A stretch of DNA of 64,000 nucleotides from Blastomussa wellsi (GCA_947652115.1 OX393567.1:21145416-21209415); one strand, 5' to 3'; counted from the first letter of the stretch, positions 1 through 13,299 are shown. Translations and numbers: made by a program. The notes: generated by a model not told the origin, from the sequence alone.

Positions 1-2068
1 TATGTAAGCCAATTGGAGCATTTTTGTGGATGAATTGTGGGATATCTATTTTGACAAACAATTGGCACTCCTCCACTTTTCGACATTATTGGGATGGCAT
101 CTCTGAGAGGAATGCAGTTACGGTTAACACAGCCATTAGTGGGGAGATGCGTTTCGTGATGACCCAATAACACCAACATAACATGAAGGAGACTAGTGGC
201 TATATGGCTGATCAGTTTAATAAATACACTGGTGTAACCAATTTATTAATGTTGTGGTTTGATACCAGTTTGACCATCATGTGCAAAAACCATGTGCATG
301 CTTAGGAAGGGAATTGAACCCCCCTGCCATCGGAGGGGACACTTGACCCATGTTTGGGTATGGGGTGCCGCAGGAGGTTTGAAACCGACCCAGTTTAGGA
401 CAAAGATTAGGTCAAACACATTCCCTGTACAGAACAAAGGAAAAAAGTTTTTTTATACTATAGCACTAATATCTAGTCCTGAAAATAATCTTATGTTGAT
501 CGACTGATGACCGGCTAAATGAATATTGATGAACATTTCTGATTTTGGACATGCTAAAAACTCAACGAAAGTCTTGAAGTCATACCCTGTCTCGGACGAC
601 TCCTTAATATCCATACCCTGTTTAACTTAGACAGACTCGCTTGAAAATTTTATATACCCTTTTCTCTTCTTTTCAGGACTGAGAGGTCAAAAACCATACC
701 CTTTCCAGCGGCACGATAAGATTGTGCCCTGGATCAGATTTGTTACCTCACAAAATTAATTACCTCACCCGGTTGTACTTTTAAGATGGAAATTTAGTTT
801 TGCAGTAAACATTTCGTGTCTAAGGTACAAGAATAGCTAAGTTTGAAGTGTAGTTTTGCTGCGGAAGACTACTTTTGAGGATTGCAAAATGTTTTAAAAA
901 TGGCTTCCTGAAATTATCGAACACGATTGAACAAGCTTGAAATACCTTGTTTATCGGTATCCTGAAACTCTGTTACCAGGGCCTGCAAATAGTCAAATCG
1001 TCCAAGATCATCCGGCCCAGTTTTGCGGTCGATACGACCTTGGCTCGTGAACATTTCAAGCGAAACCGCTATGCCGTTTTTCTGCCGTGGTTTCCGCCAT
1101 GTTTTTTTGCGTGAAGCGAACAGATTGCGTGACTTCCGTGACGAGTTTTAAAGTCACGTGACATGACACAAGGTAACGTAAACTCACATACATTTCTGTG
1201 TCAGATTCCTTGCGTTCCTAATGCAAGATTCTTTTGTTCATTCTTTCCATGTCTAACATTACTGTTTAGGGCGATTTCTGAAGTATCCCTCTTTCCTATG
1301 GCCTAAAGGGCTAAAATCGTAACGCAATTACCAATTCAGTTCTTGTAACAAGGTGTGGGCTGTTTGTTTTTGTGAAGGGTCTCAAAAACGCGAAGTCTGA
1401 AGGTAGCTATAATATTTAAATAGTCTAGTGATCACACCGAGTTGATTACAACCTGTCATCTAATGAACATTTTCTGAGAATAACTGAACAGTTACATGTA
1501 CGTAGTATCAACAGACATCATGAGATGAAGTTGTTTTTAGAACAATTATGCTGAAAGTGAAATATCATCTGTTTACTTTGCATATGTGTAAACAGTGTAG
1601 CGTGTAATTAATAAGATGAGCTCTTTTTAGTGCAGAGTGCACTATTGAAGTGATGTTTTGTGGGCTGTCGTGTTGTATTCCACTAAGGCACTATTACGCT
1701 AAGACGCTAACGCTATAAGGCGCTAATGAGTAAACTTTAATGTTTGTTTAGTTAATTAATATCAATTAATTAATTAGTCTTGCCCTGCATTACGTAAAAC
1801 GCTGCTATCTGCGCTTCTGCTTCTTGGATATCAAAAGTATATATACATGTTTCAGAAAACACCATACCCTCCTTGTGGTACTATCCTTTCTACAGTTTCA
1901 AGAACAAAGCGATTTGCGGAAAATTTTAATTTCTGGCCCTTCGAGTCTTAAATTAAGGGGGGGGGGGGGACATTTTCCGGCCCTTTATACTACTTATTTT
2001 ATAAGACTCCAAATAAACATGTCTGTCTGTCTGTCTTCGGGTCTTAAAAATTTCGCCAATAAGCGACA
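1..2068. other. Intergenic region without a recognised gene
   Basis: No convincing coding exon was found on either strand; open frames here are short and lack splice or family support. Bases 570-715 hold short repeated phrases of the type CATACCCTGT, which look like part of a dispersed repeat. A 13-base G run lies at 1957-1969. The stretch flanks the 3' end of the helicase gene that ends at 2584. Confidence 0.6.
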
Positions 2069-2288
2069 GAGAGTATTTCTACTCCCCCCTGGATGGGATG
2101 CTAGTCCATCGTAGGGTTACCCCCCAGCAGTAAATTCGCCGGTACTCACTTTCCACCTGGGTGAAGAGAGGCACTGTGAGAGTTAAGTGTCTTACCCAAG
2201 AACAGAACGCAGTGCCCCGGCCAGGGCTTGAACCCGGACCGTCCGATCCGGAGTCCAGCTCACTAACCATTAGGCCACTGCGCCTCCC
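2069..2288 (-). mobile_element. tRNA-derived SINE, family 1
   Basis: Read on the minus strand it begins with GGCGCAGTGGCCTAATGG, a pol III A-box-like stretch, followed by a B-box-like GGTTCAAGCCC. It continues into a body (CACCCAGGTG, CATCCCATCC, GGGGGAGTAGAAATAC) shared with copies at 16841, 20823 and 34185. The shared tRNA-like head plus common tail defines a SINE family. This copy is truncated at its 3' end. Confidence 0.8.
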
Positions 2289-2583
2289 ACAGTCTGGTAG
2301 CGTAGCTCGTGTAAATTGCAGGTTTCAATGCTTTTAGGCTAAGAAGCAAGTATTAGACGATGCACTGCCTCGGGTGCAATAAAGTTGTCATCATTGACCC
2401 GTTAAAAATCCCACTTCTTCACCAACCGCAATTACCACTGCTTATTTTAATATAAATGGACATTTCGTAGCCTGTGATATTCAAGTTCCTTCTCTAACAG
2501 GGACCAAGGAAGCCAGTAATCAGTCAACGGATCACATTTTGCCACAATAAATATGTACCATTTCATTTCACACAAAGCGTAAT

Positions 2584-2933
2584 TTATTTAAATTTCTTTC
2601 CCTTTTTCTTGCCGGCTACAAATTTCTTTTTCTTGCTCGGCATCCTTATCTCCTGGCTGTCCCCTTCCTCCTCCAAAGGCCTCTTCTTTTTCTCTTGGAT
2701 CTCTCTAAGCTCCTAAGATTAACAAGACAACATGTCTTAATCAGTGAAGCATGGAGGAAAGCCTTTTTCACTCAAATCCCACAAGAAGGGGAGTCCTTAA
2801 AAATCACTAAGACAGGCTACGAGAAAGAAAGATCGAACACTCGGGCGGTGGGACGTGTGAAGGTGGGTAGCTGCTCGGTGCTTAGCGCCGGAAAATAGCG
2901 TCCCTCCGAGAAAGGAGCCTGTTCGTAGGCTAG

Positions 2934-2978
<45 letters not shown>

Positions 2979-5900
2979 GTATAACAATATAATTTGGTTT
3001 TATCAACTGGGTTGATAATGTCAATTGGCCACCGTTCGTAGCCTAGTCTTTGAACAGGTGACCATTTTGAGTTGGCAAGCAAGAGCGTTGTAACGAGAGC
3101 CTTGTTTTCTAAGAAGAGATGGGGAGACTTAAAGGGGGCAGGTTCTGAAGAAGAAAGACACTTTGACTTGGCAATAAGCAAAGAGCCATACCCTCGAAAA
3201 GGATGTGGTGGGGAAGGAGGGTGGGGTCTTGAACAGTCATGTCGTTCACGAATAGGAAGAAACCGTGATTTTCTATGTTCGAGGGGCGCGCACCGGGAGA
3301 GAACACGGGAACATCTGAACTGGGAGAAGAGAGATACGCTGTCAGACAACAGTCCAATGGCAGCTGTCCGCACTCTCTTACCATCTTAGCGTATCTCTGT
3401 GCTTCCATGACTCGTTCCATCAGCAACATCACTTCCTCCTCCACCGTAGGGTACAGCGGCAGTTTCTTTCCAATCAGCTGCTCGATTCGTTGATACAATT
3501 CCACATCGTACCTACGAAAGAACGAGAAACGCTTAGTACACTAATAATTACTTTGCCGGAATGCTAAGCCAATTAAGTGGTCTCGTCCTAGGGAGTGAAC
3601 TTGCGAGGGAGAAGAATATGTGAAATTTTGTTCTGGTAAGGTTCAGCTTACCAAACCAGTAAGGCGAGCGTGGCCGCCTCGTGGTTAGGGCGCCGGACAT
3701 GTAATCCGGAGGTCCCAGGTTCAAGTCCTTCTCCCTGCCACTAAAACGGACTCGTCTTCGATGGTCCCGAATTCAACTCCTCCAACTGGTCTACCTCCTG
3801 CCAGAGTTGGGATTTTTAACAACTTTCTGTTTAATTTCCAATATTTGTTTCGTTATTTACAATGCCCCCAATTAGCACAGCACTGCTGGATACATTGACA
3901 CTTAAATGACTGAAGTGATTTTTGGGGGGTATGAGGAAAAAAATGGGATTATCACTACTTTGTGTAAGTTATTATAAGACGGCTTTAATGACAACAAAGA
4001 TGAACTTACTGTGTGACGAAAGTGATAGAGCGACCTGAACGACCAGCTCTTGCTGTTCGACCAACTCGATGAATATAATCCTACGAGAAATAACGATAAC
4101 ACATAAGTGGCAGAAAAACGTTCATAATGGTGAAGATAGCAATGGATTACCATAGGAAAAAATTACTTTAAAAATGCACATGTACCTTCAAGGTTAAATC
4201 AAATTCTTTTAAAATTTTGCTCAACTGTTAATTGGATTGTAAGAAAATGCTTTCTTGCGTTCAAAACTTCAATAAGCTTCACATGAAAATATTTATTAGG
4301 AACAATTCTTATGCATCACGTATTAAATAAGGTTATTTTGTCACCTTTGAATGTGTCGGTATATCAAAATTGATCACAACATCCACATGAGGTATGTCCA
4401 GTCCTCTGCTCGCCACATCTGTAGCGATTAGAATCGAACGGTCTTTGGACTTGAACTTGTTTAGAGCGCCGAGTCTTTTTGACTGAAAATAGAAAATCAA
4501 ATCGTGAAATTGGGAGAAGCGGTGGCCTAATGATTAGTGTGTTGACTCCGGATTGAGTGGTTCGGGTTGGAGCCCTGCTGGAGACATTAGGATATGTTAC
4601 AGGGCAACAAAATTCCCTCGCCCAATGCATCTGTCAACAAAGGTCTATTTCATTCCACCTAGCAATGGTAGAGGTTGGAGAGTAGAAATACTAGTCCCTT
4701 CATGCTACGGAAACCGGGATAAGCTCCGGCCTGATGGGCCACAATAGCCTGCGAAAACAGTCGTCCCTCTACGCTCCCGGGAGCGAAGAGGAACGGTTAT
4801 ATTCGCAGGCTAGGGCCACTGATCGTGAAAGTTAGATTGAGCCCCCTAGGGGACAGGACGAGGGCATTTCTTTTCAGACTTTTTGAGGGAGGGGGGCTTA
4901 ATAGAGAAGGGGCTTATTAGAAACACGAGGGTTACTTCCAACCATACATCAGTCGAGGCACAAATAAAAAAGTTAGGCGAACTTTTTAGGGCGGTTTTCA
5001 ATCGAGAGTTGAAAGTAATTAGCGAATTGCTTTGGTTTTGCATCACTATGCTCAGTGATTGGTTTAAAAATCTCGCGCACTTTTTCAACCAATCAGAAGT
5101 AAAACCAAAACCAACCTCACGCTTGCACGTTTTCCCCTGCTTTGTGTTGGCTACGTGTAATTACTTCGAGTTTTGATTGGTTCACTGGATTGTCTGCTTT
5201 CTATGTGATTGGCCAAAGTAATCACTTTGGGTTTGGCTTCACGACACTCAATTAAAAATCGATCTAATGCTTTAGGATACATTTTCAAAAAATAGCAACA
5301 CCAATAAGTAAATGCGGGTCTATTTTTCCATTTTCATAATTGGCCTTGAAATATCAAATACAAAAGGGAGAAGAACTTAATTTTGACGCGACGGGGATTA
5401 TTAAGAAACTAACTACCAGACAGGCGGGCTTTAAAGAGGAGGGGGCTTAAAACCACAAGTAGACAAGGGTTAAGACATAACTGAACCAAAATCATCAACA
5501 AGAAAATATTTTGCTGATGTATGACTAAATGACTGCCATTAAAAGACACTTGGGCCAAACAGTGCGGGGAATTTCTATTTTGAGCTTGGGGCTGCACTGA
5601 AGGAATGTAAAGGATTGTTCATTGGCCAGTACTGAAAGCAATGTTTCTGAATAGCTCCATTGCATGAACAGGTCAACTGAAGTCCAGCATGAGCGAGTTC
5701 TTCAGATTGTTTTAGTTTTCCTCACACATTAGAATGCCACAAGTTGAAGGCACAAGACTTGGGCCGAGTACCTGGTGAGGGTTAGAGGTTCACTTAACTG
5801 CTATATTTTTATTTGCTTGTTTGTTTTTTTTTTGTTTTGTACATTTGTCGCTTCTGAGAATTAATACCAGTCACTTCCAGTCTTGCCGCCAAAGATCTCA

Positions 5901-8900
5901 CCACCACAAAACGTGGAAACAAAGCACGACAGTTTGGGTCCAAAGTAACAGACCAAATATTTTGTGTTTCACTAAAAATGTCACAATGTAGCCGCTGGAC
6001 GTTTCTCTGCATCCAGAATCATTTTGAGGCTGACCTAATGGTGACATTTGTGAGAAATATGCTCCTTGGCCTTTACTGTTAATCCAGAATGATTTTGGGG
6101 CTGACCCCATGGTGAAATGTGAGCAATTTGCTCCACTGAAAAACGTCTGAGCACAATTCTAGAACGAGGAACATATGATGCCGCTCATAATATTGTATCT
6201 TGCTTGCTTGGTGGTGGCGGTGCTCAGTCCACTGGCAGCAAGACCCCCTTGTATCAAAGTGACCAGATACCCTGAGAATTAACTGATGCTTCAGGATCCT
6301 TTTTGTTTGTCAAGTAGACCAAACCAACATTGTGAATAACAGAAGCAGTGTTATTGCACAGAAAAGAATCTTTTTACCTGACTCATTTGTCCGTGAAGAG
6401 GAACAGCTTGCAAGCCAAGATTTCTTAACATTAAACTTACCCTGTAAATTAAAAGTAAACAATTTAAAAGTGTAAAATGTAATTTTGCCAAAGATCAAAA
6501 CTATTTGGAAGAGACAAACCACACACAAGGATAAGTGAATGTTGTTGGGTTTTTCCCCAGGTTCTCTGGTTTTCCACCCTCCACAAAAACCAACACTTCT
6601 AAATTCCAATTCGATCGGGAATCCAAGGCTACAGGTTTGTCTGTTTCAAGACTGTTATGCGCAAGCCTCGTTAAACAAACTTGATTACATTAACCTAAAA
6701 CGAGAGAGCTTACCTCTGCACATTATTACATGTACCACAAAACACCATGAAGGTATTCCCAGCCAGTTCATTTAGTACAGACACAAGATAACAGTCCTGT
6801 TGAAAAATAAATACAAAAGTGATGTTTCCTAAACAAACTGCTGTGTCAAGGACGAAGAGTGGTTGAGTCGTTAGAGCACCGGACTTGAAATTTGGATGTT
6901 GGGGTTCAAATCCTGTTTTGACCACTAGCTGGTGTTATTCTTGGAGATTCTTGGTAATGGTAGTCCTGCATTTAACTTACTTTTGGGATTCTTAACTCCA
7001 GTGTTTGTTTAATTTACATTCATTTGGTCCTCTCCATAGTGGAGTGATAAGTTGAGTTATTTTTTGCTGTGTTAGCAGGTAAATGAAACACAGCATCAAG
7101 GGTAAGTGTTTTCAGGTGAATTAGACTATTGGTAATAAAGCTGATGTTTCACATTAGCCTGTCATCAGATAATCAACTACCTGTACCTTTCCAGTAATTA
7201 AGTTCATTTTCCACTATTAAAAAAAGTCTGATTCAACATGGCATATTCCGCAGTTTATGTTAAGCACTTGTCACTCGAGTGTCAAAAGTATTTCAGGTTT
7301 TCTTGGGCATGGTACTATTATCAGATTAAGTACAGTAACACTGCAAAGACTTTTGATTGATTCACTGGACTGTATCTGGCTGTGGCCTTTGTGAGTAAAC
7401 TTGATTATTTTGGCTTTGATTTTATGATACTCAATCGAAAATTGTTTTATATCTACTTGAATCACCACTTGTTCATACATTTTGAGAGACACACTGCTTA
7501 CCTTAAATTTGTTCGGGATGAATAAATAACTTTGTTGTAACTTGTCTACTGTTGTATATCTGATATGACAAAAATATCAGTGATGATGTTACTGCAACTT
7601 TGGAAAGCTAGCAACGTTTAGAGATGAAAAAATACAGCAAAAAAAAAAACAGAATAAACTCACTTTGTCGAAACCTCAACTTTGACAGGATTTTGTAAAG
7701 ATGCTCTTTGAAGTTTTTGAACCTGTGAAGAAACGAAGCGAAATGAAGGTAAAATTGAACATTTTCCTAACATGTGCTGTAGTTACTTATTGTCGAAGAA
7801 CAGCAGCACATGCAGTAGAAAATGCATGAAACCTATTAATGGCTATAGACTAAGGACTGCAAGAATACAATACAAGAATCACAAGTGCTGGAAACAGATG
7901 ACAAAAAAATTTCAACAACATTTCACCCCGTAAACCACCAGAGTTGAGTGTTGAGAGCACTAGATCGCAGCCTTACAATACATTGGAAGTAAGTACCAGG
8001 AGCAGTAGTATTGTCACCTTTTTAGTCATAGTTGCAGAGTATAAGTATGTTCTTCTTTCTTTGGGAATGATCTTTAATATCTTGTCGACCTGAAGTTCAG
8101 TAAAAATGGAAGAAGAGTGAAGTTATTGTGTACAAAAGGACAGAATTACGGAAGCTTATAAATGCCATCCGAAATCTGACATCCACCATATTACATGTGA
8201 TATCAAACATAACAAATCCGACATCCAACACTGAACATCCGACATACCCCATCTGACATCGAACATCCGACACATCGAACATCCGACATTAATCATTACT
8301 AATTGGCCCAGATCGAAGCATATAATGATGATTCTGTATCTTCATAACGTTTCAGTGTTGAGAATGCATATTATGGGAGTACATTCCATCATAAAGAAAC
8401 GTTCAGACAAATTGTATCCCTTTTCAGCTTACTATATCTCAAAACCTTCGATTTCGACAATAAGATTTCGACAACAAGGGGACTCATTTTATAAGAAAGT
8501 TAATTAAGGAAATGCTTGCTTTAAAATTATGTGGCTGAAAATTGGTCAGAGTAGACAATGCATTTAGTATACTTAGTACAGTCCCTAGAGTATCTAATAT
8601 TTCACGCAAAGATAATTATACATACATGTATAGATAAGCAATGGAACATTGAAGAGTAACTGAATTTCTACACACCTCTTTTTCAAAATCAAGATTTAAT
8701 ATTCTATCTGCTTCATCCATAATCTGCAGAGAAACACAAAAAAGAAATATATACATATTAACAGAGGGCATTTGTTATTGCATAGTTTACCAAAACGTAT
8801 ATGGTCTGCCATATACTGCCGTAAAAGTATATGGTCTGCCATATACTGAAATTCAAGATTTGGCCTGCCAAATACTGAAACTCAAGATTTGCCTGAAGAT

Positions 8901-11900
8901 TTGGCCTGCCAAATCTATTTGGCCTATTTCAAGATTTGGACTTCAAGATTTGACCCAAAATTTGGAATGCCAAATACTGAATGAAATTCAATATTTGCCC
9001 TGCTAAATATTCAAGATTTGGCCTGCCAAATACTGAAATTCAAGATTTGACCTGCCAAATATTGAAATTCAAGATTTGGCCTGCCAAATATTGAAATTCA
9101 AGATTTGGCCTGTCAAATATTGAAATTCAAGATTTGGCCTGCCAAATACTGAAATTCAAGATTTGGCCTGTCAAATATTGAAATTCCAGATTTGGCCTGC
9201 CAAATATTGAAATTCCAGATTTGACCTGCCAAATACTGAAATTCAAGATTTGACCTGACAAATATTGAAATTCAAGATTTTGCCTGCCAAATACTGAAAT
9301 TCAAGATTTGGCCTGCCAAATACTAAAATTCAAGATTTGGCCCACCAAATACCGAAATTCAAGAATTGGCCTGCCAAACATTGAAATTCAAGATTTGGCC
9401 TGCCAAATATTAAAATTCAAGATTTGGCCCACCAAATACCGAAATTCAAGAATTGGCCTGCCAAACATTGAAATTCAAGATTTGGCCTGCCAAATATTGA
9501 AATTCAAGATTTGGCCTGCCAAATATTGAAAATCAAGATTTGGCCTGCCAAATATTGAAATTCAAGATTTGGCCTACCAAATACTGAAATTCAGGATTTG
9601 GCCCGCCAAATACTGAAATTCAAGATTTGGCCTGCCAAATACTGAAATTCAAGATTTGGCCTGCCAAATACTAAAGTTCAAGAATTTGCCTTCCAAATAG
9701 TGAAATTCATGATTTGACGTGTCAAATACTGAAATTCAGGATTTGACCTGCCAAATCCTGAAATTCACGATTTGGCAGGCCAAATATTGAAAATCAAGAA
9801 TTTACCTGTCAAATACTGACATTCAAGATTTGGCCTGTCAAATACTGAAATTCAAGATTTGACCTGCCAAATACTGAAATTCAACATTTGGCCTGCCAGA
9901 TATTGCAATTCAAGATTTGGCCTACCAAACACTGGAATTCAAGATTTGGCCTACCAAATGTTGAAATTCAAGATCTGACCTGCCAAATACAGTAATGGAA
10001 TTTGCTTGCCAAATATTAGAAAATATCAAACATTCAAGATTTTGCCTGCTTCATACTGGAAATTATTTTGGTCTTTCCAATATATTATAAGAAATGTGCA
10101 AGTTACTGTAATATGCTGTGGTCAACTGAAGTATACTGCCAAAAACAACATCAACCCACCAAATATTTCAGTGTTCTTAAGTTGAATCCTTTTGTGTTTT
10201 CCAAGTGATCTATAAGCCTTCCAGGTGATGCTACAATTAGGACAACATAGAATAATATCTAGTCAGATTTGATCATCACGTCTATGAAGATGGTTCACCA
10301 ATGGATGAGTTTGGGGAAGATACTTTAGATATGATGGAGCCAGGCAAGATTCACTAAATGCAAAGGTATCCAAGGCAACCCTGGGAGTGACAACCACCAG
10401 GCACCATCATACAGGAATATCATACATGCAGGACTGTCTGAAAACGCCACACACTGGCATTGGTTTGAGTCAAATTTAGCCTAATGTTTATTTAATCACG
10501 TAAGAATTCACTCTGCTTTCAATGGCTGGATGAAAATGACTCAGTGTTTTAGTTCTATGTGAATAGGGTATTAATTACTGTGTATCTCAATGTTTTATCT
10601 TGAAATACATAATGTAAACATTTACTTGCCTATTATAATATGTGGTTTCTTCGCCAACATTAGAGCTTGTGACATCATGTCTATTCCACCAACTATAACA
10701 GCTGCAGGTGAAAATGAAGCAAATTGCATTTGCAGAAATGCATTTTTAACTGTTTTTTAGTAACAGTCAGATTGATCACAGATAGGAATGCTTGGAGATA
10801 ATCCAACCAGAACAATTTAAATCAACCATGAGATACCAAATAGACCATGTATTTTTTAGGCTTTGATCTTCAGGCCTCTACGGGCTTGTACTTTGAAAGC
10901 TTGTGAAAGCAAGCTTAATTCTGTTTGTATCTAATATGAAGTATATTTCCAACAGAGTAAGGAAAAATAGCTTCACGCATATATCGAAGTTGTTTTCAAA
11001 CCAAATGTGACAGTCATTTCAAACTCTTTCAACCAGGCAGAGCTATGTAAAACAATAAGCCCAGTAGTAAATAACAACATACTTACCACATTTCACTCCA
11101 ATACTTGAACCTAATGCTTCAAACTGTTCACAAATCTGAAAGGCCAGTTCCCTGTGAACATGGAGAGGTAAATTTTATGATAACTTCACTTTCATGTCAT
11201 TAAAATGATAAAAGTACAATTGCTGTAAGTATAATGTATGCTCACACCACAGAAAATTACAAGCTGCCCACATAGCCGACATCATCAATTCCACTTCTCT
11301 GTATGGAGAACAGGGCCAGAAATAAGTCCAATAGGCCCAAACAGAAGCACTAAAGAATACAGCTCCACTGCAGTGCATAGAGGCTTGGCTGTTCTACATG
11401 AATATGCTACAGGTCAAAATTGTCTGCAGGTATTTTTTTTCAAAATGGGTGCTTTTTAACCTAGGTTATATTTTACTTTCATCTATAAAAAAGTCACCCA
11501 CCCCTCCCCTACTACATGTACCTCTCATCCCTCTACCTCCTACCAGGGATGTAGCTAAGAGCTAGCTACCGGCTAATTTCACCAGCTAAAAGAGAGCAAA
11601 TTACTCGCTTAAATTTCACCAAAAAACAAAGACAGTCAGGGTAATTTTGAAGATGCACTGGTCATAAAAGCCAGCTGAGCTTGTTTATGAGCCGGCTTTG
11701 TCATTTCTTAACTACTTCCCTGCCCTACAGGTACTCAACCTTCCTTCTCTCCCCATCCTGCATGATCTCTTTACTCCCCAAGCATCTCTACAATTCTCTT
11801 TGTTAGACCCAAATAGAAGTTAAAAAACATACCTAGACTAAAAACATTAAACTAGGTTAAAAAAAGCGAACCTGAGATTGAAACTTGACCCGTAACAGAT

Positions 11901-13299
11901 ACAAGGAGCAAGTTATTCACATAGCCAGATGTAAAGTGTCAAACACAAATTACCCTTTCAACACTCAAGTGAAAATTGCTCTATTGTTTAACTGACCTTG
12001 TTGGTGTAAGAACAAGTGCATAAAGTCTCTGTGGGTTTTCAAGTAATGTCTGAAGAACTGGTAGTGCAAATGCTCCTGTCTTTCCAGAGCCTGTTTCTGC
12101 TAAACCAATTATGTCTTTGCCTACAAAAGTGATTTAAAATATTACATGTCAAGCTACAAATTGCAGTAAGTGTAAATTTCCTATTGGGAAGGAGTGAATT
12201 CCCTAAAAATAGCTGCATGGGAATTAAAGCTAATGAATTTCAGCTTGCCTAGCCTGTGAGCAGGCTCACGTAGGTGTGCAGGAGTAGCGAAGCTGTGATA
12301 GCAAACAGCAGTGAGTGGTATAATGAGCGAGCCATAAGTGACCCTGCGCTAATCTATGCTAATGTTTTATTTCCACTCCAGAAACCACTGAAACAAGATA
12401 AGCCAATTAAATTTATCAGAAGTATCCAGTTTGACAGCACATTGAGAGATGTTTTTTTAACTCCTTCTCCTTCACTCGCTCAGCAGGCAAAACCCTGATT
12501 CAAAATGTTCTTTTCTTAAGTTTGTGACCTCGCTTCGGCAATGTGGTAGGCACTTTTGGAATTGACTGATACACAAGGGAAAGAACTTGGCAAGATTTTC
12601 CAGAGCAACTACAGAATACAGGGCCACTTCTGAAAACGGTTAGATTTGGTGGCTTGCCTGGCTCAGCAGTGGATGTAAAAACGATAAATACTTGGTGGCT
12701 CATCTAGCTCAATTGGTAAAGCTCATCTGGCTCGTTTGGCTCGGCAGAACGAAAAACACATGATATGGTCATTCAGGTCTATAGATTTAATTTGGTGGGC
12801 TGTCTGGCTTGGCAGTGCTGGGTCATCTGTCTCGTTCGGCTCAGCAGTGAGCAAACGTATATAAATGCAGATGAAGTGGCCCTGTATTTCGTAATTTAGC
12901 CGATTTCCGTTTAAACTTATAAACCCATACTAAAAGTCAATTATACATTAATTTTGTATTTACCCGGACTCTCATTCTATTGACTGTCGTTCCGAGTGTG
13001 CAGGATTATTAGGAACAATGAAGTTTAGCCGTTAATTAAGTGCGAGGCTATATTTAAACACTATTCATCACCTTGTAACGCGACAGGAAGAGCTTCCTTT
13101 TGAATTTTTGTTGGTGACTTCCAACCAAGTTGTTGACATGCTTCACATAATACATCCACAACACCCTAATAAAACATCAACAATAAATTTTTGGGCTTCG
13201 TTTTAAATCTAAGACACGTTAAAATAAACCGATAATTCTCCCTACCAGGGATTTAAACGTAACTTCTTCGCTCTCAATTTCTTCTTCGACGGCCGCCAT
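2584..13299 (-). CDS. DDX47: DEAD-box RNA helicase DDX47/Rrp3 family, 16 exons, complete
   Basis: ATP-dependent RNA helicase of the nucleolar DDX47/Rrp3 family, known for pre-rRNA processing of the small subunit. Exons in transcript order: 13299-13246, 13165-13072, 12120-11997, 11151-11087, 10701-10630, 10230-10160, 8723-8676, 8089-8018, 7722-7664, 7559-7502, 6796-6714, 6441-6378, 4482-4345, 4080-4010, 3511-3382 and 2712-2584. All phases agree, giving 443 residues (about 455 in human). Visible motifs: Q-motif Gln near 40, AETGSGKT at 57-64, PTRELA at 89-94, SPGR near 138, DEAD at 163-166, SAT at 194-196, then DVASRGLD and [11 protein letters not shown]. The tail is Lys-rich and basic (KKKKF, KKKGKK), as in the family. 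The start ATG lies in a GAAATGGCGGCC context with G at -3. Intron 5 has a GC donor. A possible AATAAA at 2583-2588 overlaps the stop codon. Confidence 0.95.
2934..3045 (+). repeat. Partial copy of a foldback repeat
   Basis: This stretch, in the last intron of the helicase gene, closely matches the left part of the foldback element at 19641-19929. Shared phrases include TTTCTAAAGAAACTGTGG, GGGAAGTATAACAATATAAT and ATCAACTGGGTTGATAATG. The right arm is absent, so it is a solo fragment. Confidence 0.75.
3661..3860 (+). mobile_element. tRNA-derived SINE, family 2
   Basis: A tRNA-like head (CGTGGTTAGGGCGCCGGA, then AGGTTCAAGTCC) is followed by a non-tRNA body (GTTGGGATTTTTAACAAC). A related copy starts near 6850. 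It sits in a helicase intron, upstream (minus sense) of the KLPLYPT exon. The anticodon-arm region folds, but the loop lacks the usual T33, so it reads as a SINE rather than a tRNA gene. Confidence 0.7.
4516..4745 (+). mobile_element. Diverged SINE, family 1
   Basis: The head AGCGGTGGCCTAATGATTAG and the tail (GAGTAGAAATACTAGTCCC, CATGCTACGGAAACCGGGAT, GCCTGATGGGCCAC) match family 1. The middle is replaced or strongly diverged. It lies in helicase intron 12. Confidence 0.7.
4746..4813. repeat. Small foldback element
   Basis: Inverted arms TAGCCTGCGAA (4746-4756) and TTCGCAGGCTA (4803-4813) enclose about 46 bases. It abuts the SINE tail directly, in helicase intron 12. It looks like a short MITE-type element. 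Confidence 0.6.
4814..6377. other. Rest of helicase intron 12, no gene seen
   Basis: AT-rich intron sequence between the PLHGQMSQ exon and the [10 protein letters not shown] exon. Open frames on both strands lack family or splice support. Bases 6013-6125 contain a partial direct duplication around CCAGAATGATTTTG-like phrases. Confidence 0.6.
6536..6640 (+). repeat. Tail fragment of SINE family 3
   Basis: The stretch with AAAACCAACACTTCTAAATT and CCAATTCGATC then ACAGGTTTGTC matches the 3' tail of the SINE at 28553. Similar tail pieces lie near 23140 and 38558. It is inside a helicase intron. Confidence 0.65.
6850..7050 (+). mobile_element. tRNA-derived SINE, family 2, second copy
   Basis: The head GAGTGGTTGAGTCGTTAGAG and GGGTTCAAATCCTG is followed by ACCACTAGCTGG and TGGGATTCTTAACTCC, paralleling the copy at 3661. 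It lies in helicase intron 10. Confidence 0.65.
8160..8290. repeat. Short imperfect minisatellite
   Basis: Loosely repeated phrases AACATCCGACAT and TCTGACATC recur every 10-20 bases. It lies in the helicase intron between the MDEADRI and VDKILKII exons' neighbours and is non-coding. Confidence 0.65.
8790..10020. repeat. 29-bp minisatellite in helicase intron 6
   Basis: About 40 copies of a unit near 29 bases, each containing the dyad ATTTGGCCTGCCAAAT followed by TTGAAATTCAAG. Units in the centre (about 9040-9680) are nearly uniform and edge units are diverged. Because 29 is not a multiple of three and no splice sites flank it, the open frames inside are not coding. It fills most of the intron between 10159 and 8724. 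Confidence 0.93.

Noticed and set aside
3668..3740. Possible tRNA gene
   Set aside because: A-box, B-box and an anticodon-like stem are visible, but the loop lacks T33, the T-arm pairs poorly, and the sequence continues into a SINE body shared with 6850.
9308..9529. Repetitive 73-residue open frame
   Set aside because: It is the 29-bp minisatellite read through; three units give a 29-residue repeat. There is no exon context.
8790..10020. Nuclear factor I binding array
   Set aside because: The half sites TTGGC and GCCAA are separated by two bases, not the five needed for the dimer site.
8790..10020. CRISPR-like array
   Set aside because: Units are contiguous with no unique spacers, and the host is an animal.
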